Positions 9,521-15,843 of a DNA stretch of 18,667 nt are shown here, one piece after another. The position numbers were made by a program, and so were the translations under genes. The notes beneath the pieces are model-generated. The model worked only from the letters and a program-made list of their open reading frames with translations. It did no database searches and was not told where the DNA came from. Numbering within the stretch: the stretch's first letter is position 1; each line of letters begins with the position of its first letter. Origin of the DNA: an uncultured Collinsella sp. (GTDB lineage: Bacteria > Actinomycetota > Coriobacteriia > Coriobacteriales > Coriobacteriaceae). The stretch spans positions 1 through 18,667 of the forward strand of contig UROC01000035.1 in NCBI GenBank assembly GCA_900549345.1, given 5' to 3'.

Positions 9521-9605
9521 ACCTTCCCGCAATTCGCAAAGATACAGAGTCCCAGTGTGGGCCATCATTTCACATTACCCTGTATAAGCGACAATGCGGG
9601 AAGGT
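9521..9605 (-). promoter_or_regulatory. Imperfect inverted repeat in the leader of the giant gene, covering its ribosome binding site
   Basis: Arms lie at 9521-9547 and 9580-9605, with 32 bases between. In the minus-strand RNA the first arm starts ACCUUCCCGCA and the second ends UGCGGGAAGGU, giving 11 perfect pairs, followed by 4 (UCGC/GCGA) and 6 (AUACAG/CUGUAU), separated by two internal loops. The second arm contains the Shine-Dalgarno GGGAAGG (9522-9528), so folding would hide it. I could not identify a convincing -35/-10 pair nearby. Confidence 0.7.
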
Positions 9606-9609
9606 AGCG

Positions 9610-9620
9610 TAAACGGTTTA
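9610..9620. promoter_or_regulatory. Small palindrome, possible operator
   Basis: TAAAC-G-GTTTA is an 11-base palindrome with a single central base, lying between the desulfurase-like gene and the leader inverted repeat of the giant gene. Its placement would suit a repressor site, but the sequence is short and does not match a named operator. Confidence 0.25.
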
Positions 9621-9642
9621 TCTAAGGGCGCAAAAGGTTGGT

Positions 9643-10785
9643 CTAATCGCAGCTCAAATCGCGCAGAGCCTCAATCGCCATGTTGACTTCCTCGGCCGTG
9701 TTGAAGTAACCAAACGAGAACCGAACCACGCCCTGGCGCTCGGTTCCCAACGCACGGTGCATGAGCGGAGCGCAATGGGCGCCGGGGCGCGTCGCAATCC
9801 CCCCCCCTTGCATGAGCGCGTCCGAGATCTCGGCAGAGTCGATATCACCCACGTTGAGCGACACGATCGCAGAGTGCGCCGGCTGGTCAAAGGCACCGTA
9901 GAGCTTAATCCCCGGAATCTCGCACACACCGGCAAGGAAGCGATCGGCGAGCGCACGCTCGTGGGCAGCAATCGCCTCGACCCCACCCTGGGCCTCGATA
10001 AAGTCGAGGCCGGCAGAAAGGCCCGCGATGCCGTGGCCGTTGAGCGTGCCCGCCTCAAGGCGCGTGGGCCACTCAAGCGGCTGCAGCGTATCGAAACTGT
10101 GCACGCCCGTGCCGCCCATGGCCCACGGTGCCACGTCAATGCCCTCCGCCACGGCCAGCCCGCCGGTGCCTTGGGGTCCCATGAGCCCCTTGTGGCCGGT
10201 AAAGCACACGACGTCGAACCCCATGGCTTGCATATCGATATGCGCCGTACCGGCAGACTGAGAGGCATCGACGATCACCAACGCGCCGACCGCATGGGCG
10301 ATGGCAGCCACACGCGAAACGTCGACCGCGTTGCCGGTCACATTGGAAGCGTGCGTCACCACCACGGCACGCGTACCGGGCGTGACCAACCGCTCGAGCT
10401 CGTCATAGTCGAGCACGCCGTTCGCGTCACAGCCCGCATGCTCAACGGTCACACCCCGCTCCACTGCCAGGCGGTTGAGCGGACGCAGCACGGAGTTGTG
10501 CTCGAGCACCGTCGTGACCACGCGGTCACCGGGACGCAGCACGCCATTGATGGCGGTGTTGAGCGCCGCCGTGGAGTTGGGCGTAAAGCACACATGGTCC
10601 GCCCTCGGGCAGCCCAAAAGGCGCGCGAGCTTGGCACGGCAAGCGTGAATCGTACGAGCGGCATCGAGGGCACCCGACGTGGCACCGCGCCCGGCATTGC
10701 CGAGCGAACACATCGCCTGCGTCACGGTATCGATGACCGTCTTAGGCTTGTGCATGGTCGTCGCCGCGTTATCCAGGTAGATCAT
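9643..10785 (-). CDS. Cysteine desulfurase-like PLP enzyme (class V aminotransferase, selenium-cluster type)
   Basis: A 380-residue fold-type I PLP enzyme of the class V aminotransferase/NifS-CsdB family, expected to take sulfur or selenium from cysteine or selenocysteine. The N-terminus MIYLDNAATT is canonical. His96 (EHNS), Asp173 (DASQSAG) and the PLP lysine Lys199 (FTGHKGLMG) are present, as is the candidate sulfur/selenium-carrying Cys338 (RPGAHCAP). An upstream ATG at 10800 exists, but I chose 10785 because it sits in an ATGA overlap with the stop of the DUF3343 gene, 8 bases after GGAGG, and matches the family start. The context (DUF3343, YedF, SelD) points to selenium delivery. A run of nine G lies in codons 327-329. 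True substrate preference cannot be read from the sequence. Confidence 0.9.
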   Translation of the reverse strand: MIYLDNAATTMHKPKTVIDTVTQAMCSLGNAGRGATSGALDAARTIHACRAKLARLLGCPRADHVCFTPNSTAALNTAINGVLRPGDRVVTTVLEHNSVLRPLNRLAVERGVTVEHAGCDANGVLDYDELERLVTPGTRAVVVTHASNVTGNAVDVSRVAAIAHAVGALVIVDASQSAGTAHIDMQAMGFDVVCFTGHKGLMGPQGTGGLAVAEGIDVAPWAMGGTGVHSFDTLQPLEWPTRLEAGTLNGHGIAGLSAGLDFIEAQGGVEAIAAHERALADRFLAGVCEIPGIKLYGAFDQPAHSAIVSLNVGDIDSAEISDALMQGGGIATRPGAHCAPLMHRALGTERQGVVRFSFGYFNTAEEVNMAIEALRDLSCD

Positions 10786-11033
10786 CGCACGACCTCCCAC
10801 ATATCAATCACGGTATAGCCCTCGGTAGGAACGCCCGCCGCGGTAAGCTCGCTGCGCAGCAGCTCCTCATCGGCAGGCAACGCCTTCCACGCCAGGCCGC
10901 AGCCGGCAGCGACCTCCCCGGGCACGGGAATCGTTCGCCCGGGAAGGCCGCGCTCGATGCACAGGGACTCGCAGCCCATGGCGGCCGCCGTGGTGGGAAA
11001 CGTGATGACAAGCGCCGGGCGCTTCTCCCTCAT
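10782..11033 (-). CDS. DUF3343 family protein, putative sulfur/selenium carrier
   Basis: An 83-residue protein of the DUF3343 family, small proteins often found beside YedF, SelD and desulfurase-like enzymes. Visible family features are an N-terminal strand (ALVITFPTTAAAMGCE), the basic RTIPVPGEV segment and the conserved AGCGLAW with Cys45; Cys21 and Cys25 are further thiols. The likely role, inferred from context, is to bind and hand over a chalcogen through Cys45. The frame extends to a TTG at 11048, but the ATG at 11031-11033 follows GGAG by 6 bases and gives the usual length. Its stop overlaps the next start (ATGA), so translation is probably coupled. Confidence 0.85.
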   Translation of the reverse strand: MREKRPALVITFPTTAAAMGCESLCIERGLPGRTIPVPGEVAAGCGLAWKALPADEELLRSELTAAGVPTEGYTVIDMWEVVR

Positions 11034-11052
11034 GGCAACTCCAACCAATACG

Positions 11053-11679
11053 CTACGGACGCACGACGCGCACGGCCTGTTCCATCTTCTCCACGATCAC
11101 GTACATGTTCGTGACCTCACCCACCGCGAGCTGGTCCTTAATGCCAAAGTGATCGAGGCAGGTGCCGCAGGTGAGAATCTCGACACCCTGCTCCGCCAGG
11201 CCCTTCAGGTCATCGAGCACCGGCGAGCCCTCGACGGTGAGCTTGGCGCCGCCGTTGTAGAACAGCATGGTCGCGGGCAGCTCCTCCTGCTGCGTCACGG
11301 CAAAGATAAACGCCTTCATGAGCTTGTGGCCCAGCTCGTCGTCGCCACGGCCCATGCAGTCGGTGTAAACGGAAATGACGAGCTTGCCCTTGCCGGCGCT
11401 GGCGTCGCAGAAAGCGGCACCGTCCTGCTCGGGGTCCGCAACGGCCACGGCACCGGCGGTCGTGACGGTCACGTGCCACTCGGCGTCCGAGATCTTCTCG
11501 ACCGAGGCCGTGCAGCCCTTCTCCTGTGCCATCTTGGAGATGTTCTTGACGGCGGTCTCGTTATCGACCGAGGTCACCACGGCACCCTCGCCGTCAAGCT
11601 GTTTGAGCGCCTTAAGCGTCTTGACGACGGGCAGCGGGCAGGCATCGCCCATGGCATTTACTTCAATTTTGGTAGACAT
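11053..11679 (-). CDS. yedF: Selenium metabolism protein YedF (TusA-like plus DsrE-like domain)
   Basis: A 208-residue two-domain protein. Residues 1-75 are TusA/SirA-like, with the signature MGDACPLPV in which Cys14 is the expected persulfide or perselenide carrier. Residues about 95-205 are DsrE-like (KLVISVYTDCMG, FIFAVTQQEE, MLFYNGGAK) and carry CGTC at 171-174. This arrangement matches YedF-type proteins found in selenium-using bacteria next to selD. The ATG follows GAAAGGA at a suitable distance. It lies 59 bases after selD and 19 bases before the DUF3343 start, consistent with one operon. Function as a selenium carrier is a family inference. Confidence 0.9.
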   Translation of the reverse strand: MSTKIEVNAMGDACPLPVVKTLKALKQLDGEGAVVTSVDNETAVKNISKMAQEKGCTASVEKISDAEWHVTVTTAGAVAVADPEQDGAAFCDASAGKGKLVISVYTDCMGRGDDELGHKLMKAFIFAVTQQEELPATMLFYNGGAKLTVEGSPVLDDLKGLAEQGVEILTCGTCLDHFGIKDQLAVGEVTNMYVIVEKMEQAVRVVRP

Positions 11680-11702
11680 AGCTTTTTTCCTTTCGAATAA
11701 AT

Positions 11703-11714
11703 CGTTCTAGAACG
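11703..11714. promoter_or_regulatory. Perfect 12-bp palindrome between selD and yedF
   Basis: CGTTCTAGAACG is self-complementary and lies in the 59-base gap just upstream of the yedF ribosome binding site. It may be a protein binding site; as an RNA it would make only a tight, loop-less stem. No other copy was noticed. Confidence 0.3.
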
Positions 11715-11738
11715 GTGCATAGTTCGATAAACGTGTCG

Positions 11739-12788
11739 TTAACGGGCAACGCGGACGGCAGGACCGCCTGGCACCGGCTCGCACACGCGACCGACGACGG
11801 CGGCGATACGTCCTTCGGCATGCAGGTGGCGCGCAAGCTCATCCACATCGGCAGCAGGCGCCGCGATAAGCAGGCCACCAGACGTCTGCGGATCGTACAG
11901 CGCATCCAGCATGCCCGGCTCCAGGTCCTCGTCGGCAGCCACGCGCGGGCCAAAAAAGTCCTGGTTGCGGTAGGCGCCGGCAGGGATAATGCCCAGACGC
12001 GCCATATCGAGCACCTGGTCAAAGAGCGGCACTGCCCCCGACGCGAGCTCAATCTGCACACCCGAGCCCTCGGCCATCTCGCACGCGTGCCCGATCAGGC
12101 CAAAGCCCGTGACATCGGTGCAGCCGTGAAGCTCAAGTCCCTCGGCCAGACGAATCGGCGCCTCGTTGAGGGTGCGCATCGAGTCAAACATGGCTGCGGC
12201 CTCGTCCTGCTCGATAAGCTCGCCCTTAATGGCCGTGGTGATGATGCCCGAGCCAACCGCCTTGGTCAGCAGTAACGCATCGCCCACGCGCGCGCCGCTG
12301 TTGGCGAGCATACGGTCGAGCGCGACAAAGCCGCTCACGGACAGGCCGTACTTGGGCTCGTCGTCGTTGATGGTGTGACCGCCCGCGATAGAGCAGCCGG
12401 CCTCGACGCACTTGTCGGCGCCACCCGCCAGAATCTGGCCGGCAACCTCGACGCCCAGGCAGTTGGGTATGCACAGCAGGTTCATGGCATGGCTCGGCCG
12501 CCCGCCCATGGCATAGATGTCCGACAGCGAGTTGGCCGCGGCGATCTGGCCAAACAGGAACGGGTCGTCGACCATCGGCGGGAAGAAGTCGATGGACTGC
12601 ACGAGGCCCAGGTTATCGCCAACGCGAAAGACGCTCGCATCGTCGGAGGTATCGAACCCCACGAGCAGGTTGTCGTTATGCACATTGGGTAAGTCGCCCA
12701 GGACCTGGGCGAGGGCTCCAGGAGCCAACTTAGCGGCTCAACCAGAGGCAGCGGTCATCTGCGTGAGCTTGATGAAATCGTCAGCCAT
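11739..12788 (-). CDS. selD: Selenide, water dikinase SelD, predicted selenoprotein (UGA at codon 17 read as Sec)
   Basis: SelD makes selenophosphate from selenide and ATP, the selenium donor for selenocysteine synthesis and other selenium uses. An ordinary ORF call begins at TTG 12728 and lacks the active site. Reading on in frame upstream gives MADDFIKLTQMTAASG, then TGA (12738-12740), then AAKLAPGALAQVLGDL. This matches the family N-terminus, where the residue after Gly is the catalytic Cys or Sec and the following Lys (here Lys20) is conserved. The ATG at 12788 has GAGGAGG-like Shine-Dalgarno sequence just upstream. The rest is intact: DDASVF, the SIDFFPP and GGHTINDDEPKYG motifs; 349 residues, normal length. 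The activase gene ends 81 bases upstream and yedF follows 59 bases downstream. Use of Sec implies that SelA, SelB and tRNA-Sec genes exist elsewhere in the genome. Confidence 0.93.
12696..12740 (-). promoter_or_regulatory. UGA codon and bacterial SECIS-like hairpin of selD
   Basis: The UGA at 12738-12740 is followed on the minus strand by two stems: GGCTC-CTG-GAGCC (12714-12726) and GCCCAG-GTC-CTGGGC (12696-12710). The second has six perfect pairs and a three-base loop starting with G, 34 bases after the UGA. Bacterial SECIS elements are reported as hairpins with an apical G at about 16-37 bases from the UGA, so this one fits; the first stem is an alternative. Confidence 0.75.
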
Positions 12789-12837
12789 CGATTCCTCCTC
12801 TCATAGATCAATCTGTTGCTCCCAGTATAAGCATGGC

Positions 12838-12856
12838 GACGCCGCGAGCGGGCGTC
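12838..12856 (-). terminator. Hairpin after the activase gene, possible attenuator
   Basis: GACGCC-CGCTCGC-GGCGTC on the minus strand forms six GC-rich pairs, 13 bases after the activase stop and before selD. There is no T-run, so it is more likely a processing or stability element than a full terminator. Confidence 0.35.
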
Positions 12857-12869
12857 ATATCGCAAGCCC

Positions 12870-13634
12870 CTACGCGAGCGCCTGGGCACGAATGGCCGCA
12901 CCGATGGCACCGGCAAAGCGAGCCTGGGGCGAGGTGGTCACCGGCGACCCCAGTAGCTCGCCCAACCGCTCCACCACGAAGGCGTTCTCGCACAGGCCAC
13001 CGGTCAGGTAGTACGGGGCGCCCGCGGCCTGCCCGGCCATGGTCGCCACGCGCGAGACCACGCTGTCGATCACGCCACGTGCGATGTTCTCGCGCGGCTC
13101 GCCACGACCGATCAGGCTGATGACCTCGCTCTCGGCAAAGACGGTGCACATACTGGAGATCTTGGTCGGCTCGCCGGAACGCGCCAGGTCGGCCATCTGC
13201 TGCTGCGATATGCCTAGGCGATCGGCCATGATCTCCAAAAAGCGCCCCGTTCCGGCGGCGCACTTGTCGTTCATGGCAAATTTGGCCACGCGGCCGCCTT
13301 TAAGCTGGATGACCTTGGTGTCCTGACCGCCCACGTCGATCACGGTGCCATGGTCGCCAAACAGGCGCACGGCACCGGTGCCGTGGCAGGTAATCTCGGT
13401 CACGACCTTGTGCGCGTAGGGCACGGCGACACGGCCGTAGCCAGTCGCGACCACGCGAGCATCTTCGGCCGTCACGTCATAGCCGGCTGAAGCGAGCTCG
13501 CCGCGCAAGCGCTCGGCAGCATCGACCGAGGAGAACCCGGTTGGCTGCACGCACGTCCACGCCACCGAACCCCCCCCGTCGACCACAGCGGCCTTTGCCG
13601 CCGTAGACCCGATATCGACCCCGATCCCTATCAT
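12870..13634 (-). CDS. ATP-dependent activase of a 2-hydroxyacyl-CoA dehydratase / double-cubane protein (BadF/HgdC type)
   Basis: A 254-residue protein of the BadF/BadG/BcrA/BcrD ATPase family (ASKHA fold). As a homodimer holding one [4Fe-4S] cluster, such proteins use ATP to push a low-potential electron into their partner. The phosphate-binding motif GVDIGSTAAK opens the protein, and IDVGGQDTKVI (99-109) is the second nucleotide motif. The cluster ligands are Cys125 (NDKCAAGTG) and Cys163 (SSMCTVFAESEV), and TGGLCEN is near the C-terminus. The ATG at 13634 follows AGGAGAGG by 3 bases. It lies downstream of the double-cubane protein, its expected partner, with a structured spacer between. 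Eight consecutive G occur in codons 20-22. Confidence 0.92.
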   Translation of the reverse strand: MIGIGVDIGSTAAKAAVVDGGGSVAWTCVQPTGFSSVDAAERLRGELASAGYDVTAEDARVVATGYGRVAVPYAHKVVTEITCHGTGAVRLFGDHGTVIDVGGQDTKVIQLKGGRVAKFAMNDKCAAGTGRFLEIMADRLGISQQQMADLARSGEPTKISSMCTVFAESEVISLIGRGEPRENIARGVIDSVVSRVATMAGQAAGAPYYLTGGLCENAFVVERLGELLGSPVTTSPQARFAGAIGAAIRAQALA

Positions 13635-13690
13635 GGCCCTCTCCTAATCAGCAAAATAATCAAACGATCAGACGCCACTGCAACAACGGC

Positions 13691-13800
13691 CCTCTGGCGT
13701 CTGAGGTGCCCGAGATTCCGAGCGACAAGCCCGACGAAGCGTACTCAAGGTACGCGAGGAGGGTTGGAGCCGGAAGGTCGGGCGCCTCAGACGTCAGAGG
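13691..13800. repeat. Large inverted repeat / structured intergenic element
   Basis: Arms of 23 bases at 13691-13713 and 13778-13800 pair at 21 positions. The two exceptions are G-T on the plus strand, so a plus-strand RNA would be fully paired (G-U), while a minus-strand RNA would have two A-C mismatches. Inside, GCGTAC-TCAAG-GTACGC (13739-13755) forms a second hairpin and TTCCG/CGGAA a third helix. The right arm overlaps the stop codon of the double-cubane gene. It could be a repeated palindromic element, an RNA, or a terminator; no T-run is seen on either side. Confidence 0.75.
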
Positions 13801-14957
13801 GTTTCGATGAAGGCGGCGATGCGGGTCTCAATCTGACCCATGTCGCCGTTGCTGTAGTCGGTCTCGATCTTCATATACGGAATACCCGCACCCTCGACAG
13901 CCTCCTGCATGCGCGCGCTCTCCACGTTAAAGGTATGGCACGCCTGCAGCACGCTCTCCACTACGCCATCGACATGATACTTCTCGCACATGGCCAGCGT
14001 GTTTTCCATACGACCGTCGTTGGGCGTCATAACCGAGCAGTTGATGTCTAGGTAGCGGTCGGCGATGGCGCGCAGGATATCGGGAGCCTCCGGGTCGATC
14101 ATCATGGCCGCCGTGCGCTCACCCGAGCAGTCGTCCATGCACACGACCACGCCGCCGTTGGACTCGATGGTGCGACCGATCTTGTTGATTACGCCGCCCA
14201 CCGGGCAACCAGTGATCAGGATGCGCTTGGCATCCGCCGCAACCGGGCGCTCGCCGGCCTCGTAGGCCTCGCGCAGCTTGGCGACCTTTTGCTCCAGCTG
14301 CTCCGTATAGGCCTCGATATCAAAGCTGAACGTACCGGCAAACATGGTGCTCATCAGGTCGACGCCGCTCATGGCCGCCGGCTGGTTGGCCTGCAACGCA
14401 AACATCTCGAGCTGGGCCGCACGCAAGCGGTTGCGACGACGGGCGGCAGCACGCAGGTCATCGTCGGTAATCGTGATGCCGTAGAAGTTCTCGAGCTCCT
14501 CCTTGAGCAGACGGCACTCCTCGCACCAGCCCTCACGCTCATAAGCGCGATCGCGGCCCTGCGGAAGATGCAAGATGTGCGTGCGCTTGAGCTCGTTGAG
14601 TAGCTCGTACATCTTCTTCTTGCCGTCGCAGGTGGTCTCGCCGATGATCATGTCGCTAAAGTACGTAAACGGGCACTTTTGCGAGTAGGCAAAGCCGTAC
14701 GTCGACTTGATGAGCGGGCAGAGGTTTGCCGGCAGTACCTTCTCGGCCTCGGGAATCACCTCGTCGGATGTGCCGCACAAGGCCACACTTGCAGCGCCCG
14801 CGGCATCGATAATCTCGAGCGGCGTATAGCTGCACAAAAATCCGACCAGGCGATTACCCGCCTGCTTGTAATCCTTAACGCGAATAAACGCCGCCTTGCG
14901 CTGCTCGTTGAACTCCTCAAACGTGCGCGGCAACGGCGTTTGTTCGATTTCCTCCAT
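13794..14957 (-). CDS. Double-cubane cluster protein / 2-hydroxyacyl-CoA dehydratase family (YjiM-type)
   Basis: A 387-residue HgdB/HgdC-superfamily protein. Relatives are either 2-hydroxyacyl-CoA dehydratase subunits or double-cubane cluster proteins, which hold an [8Fe-9S] cluster and reduce small substrates with electrons from an ATP-driven activase. The single-subunit layout next to a lone activase favours the latter. Cysteines available as ligands are Cys80 (NLCPLIKS), Cys95 (QKCPFTYF), Cys110 (GETTCDGKKK), Cys251 (ITGCPVGG), Cys277 (MDDCSG) and Cys340 (QACHTF); GETTCDGKKK is a strong family hallmark. The ATG at 14957 follows GGGGAG by 6 bases. It starts 58 bases after the DppC-type gene. 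The natural substrate is unknown. Confidence 0.88.
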   Translation of the reverse strand: MEEIEQTPLPRTFEEFNEQRKAAFIRVKDYKQAGNRLVGFLCSYTPLEIIDAAGAASVALCGTSDEVIPEAEKVLPANLCPLIKSTYGFAYSQKCPFTYFSDMIIGETTCDGKKKMYELLNELKRTHILHLPQGRDRAYEREGWCEECRLLKEELENFYGITITDDDLRAAARRRNRLRAAQLEMFALQANQPAAMSGVDLMSTMFAGTFSFDIEAYTEQLEQKVAKLREAYEAGERPVAADAKRILITGCPVGGVINKIGRTIESNGGVVVCMDDCSGERTAAMMIDPEAPDILRAIADRYLDINCSVMTPNDGRMENTLAMCEKYHVDGVVESVLQACHTFNVESARMQEAVEGAGIPYMKIETDYSNGDMGQIETRIAAFIETL

Positions 14958-15015
14958 GTGATTCTCCCCTCTCTGAAAATCTAAAATGACTTAGCCCCAG
15001 GCTCGCGAAGAGCGA

Positions 15016-15843
15016 TTAGAGCTGCCTTGGATCGAGCGCCTGCTGGAGCGTGTCTCCCAACACGTTGAAGCAGAGCACCGTAAGCAAGATAAAGAGCCCC
15101 GGCACGAGCGCGAGCACGGGACTGTAGAGAATGTGCTGCTGAGCCCCCTGGAGCATGGAGCCCCACGAAGCCATGGGCAGCTGAACACCATAGCCCAAAA
15201 ACGAGAGCGCGCTCTCATCGAGAATCGCGTTAGCCACCGCAAGGCTCGCGGCAACGATCACCTGAGGCAACAGGTTGGGCATGATGTAGCGCAGGATGAT
15301 GCGCGCATGCCCCGCACCGAGTGCTCGCGCGGCATCCACGAAGTCGCGCTGCTTGAGCGTGAGCGTCTGCGCGCGGGTAACGCGCGCAACCGAGGTCCAC
15401 GAGAAAAAGGCGAGCATAAACACCAGCGTCACGAGGTTGCGCGGCGCAAAGGCGTAGACCACGATGATAAACAGCAGGCTGGGAACCGAGAGGAACACGT
15501 CGACGATGCGCATCAGCACCGCATCGACCTTTCCACCCGTGTACCCGGCAACAGATCCCACCAGGCAGCCGATCACCACGGCCACCGCCATGGCGGCAAA
15601 GCCCACCAAAAGCGACACACGCCCGCCGTACAGGGCGCGGGTAAACGTATCGCGACCCAGGTCATCGGTTCCCAGCAGATGCTCGGCGCAGGGGCCCATC
15701 AGTTTGTCGGGCGAGAGCGCGTCGGGATCGTAGGGAGAGAGCGGTGCCAGCAGCGCGCCCAACACGATCACGCAGAGGATGACGGCGCAAACCGGGGCCA
15801 AGCGGTTCTTGGCCATGCGCTTGAAGAGTCCGGCCCTATTCAT
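15016..15843 (-). CDS. ABC transporter permease, DppC/OppC type
   Basis: A 275-residue inner-membrane permease of the peptide/nickel importer family, the second of the pair. It begins MNRAGLFKRMAKNRLAPVCA, has the usual six hydrophobic segments, a GTDDLGRD motif near residue 60 and the ATPase-contacting EAA loop (DFVDAARALGAGHARIILR). A longer frame starts at 15900, but the ATG at 15843 overlaps the upstream stop by 8 bases, has GGAGG 5 bases before it and matches the family start. Translation is probably coupled to the DppB-type gene. No DppD/DppF ATPase gene follows; the next gene is the double-cubane protein. Confidence 0.92.
   Translation of the reverse strand: MNRAGLFKRMAKNRLAPVCAVILCVIVLGALLAPLSPYDPDALSPDKLMGPCAEHLLGTDDLGRDTFTRALYGGRVSLLVGFAAMAVAVVIGCLVGSVAGYTGGKVDAVLMRIVDVFLSVPSLLFIIVVYAFAPRNLVTLVFMLAFFSWTSVARVTRAQTLTLKQRDFVDAARALGAGHARIILRYIMPNLLPQVIVAASLAVANAILDESALSFLGYGVQLPMASWGSMLQGAQQHILYSPVLALVPGLFILLTVLCFNVLGDTLQQALDPRQL

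Noticed and set aside
9548..9620. Sigma-70 promoter for the giant gene (TATACA and TATCTT were considered as -10 boxes)
   Set aside because: No -35 hexamer with a spacing of 16-18 bases fits either candidate, so I do not call it.
9757..10818. Plus-strand open frame of 353 codons over the desulfurase-like gene
   Set aside because: The minus strand has a full-length PLP enzyme with all catalytic residues; the plus-strand product resembles nothing and has no ribosome binding site.
12738..12740. TGA in selD as a nonsense mutation making a pseudogene
   Set aside because: It falls exactly on the residue known to be Cys or Sec in SelD, the frame on both sides is conserved, and a SECIS-like hairpin follows at the right distance.
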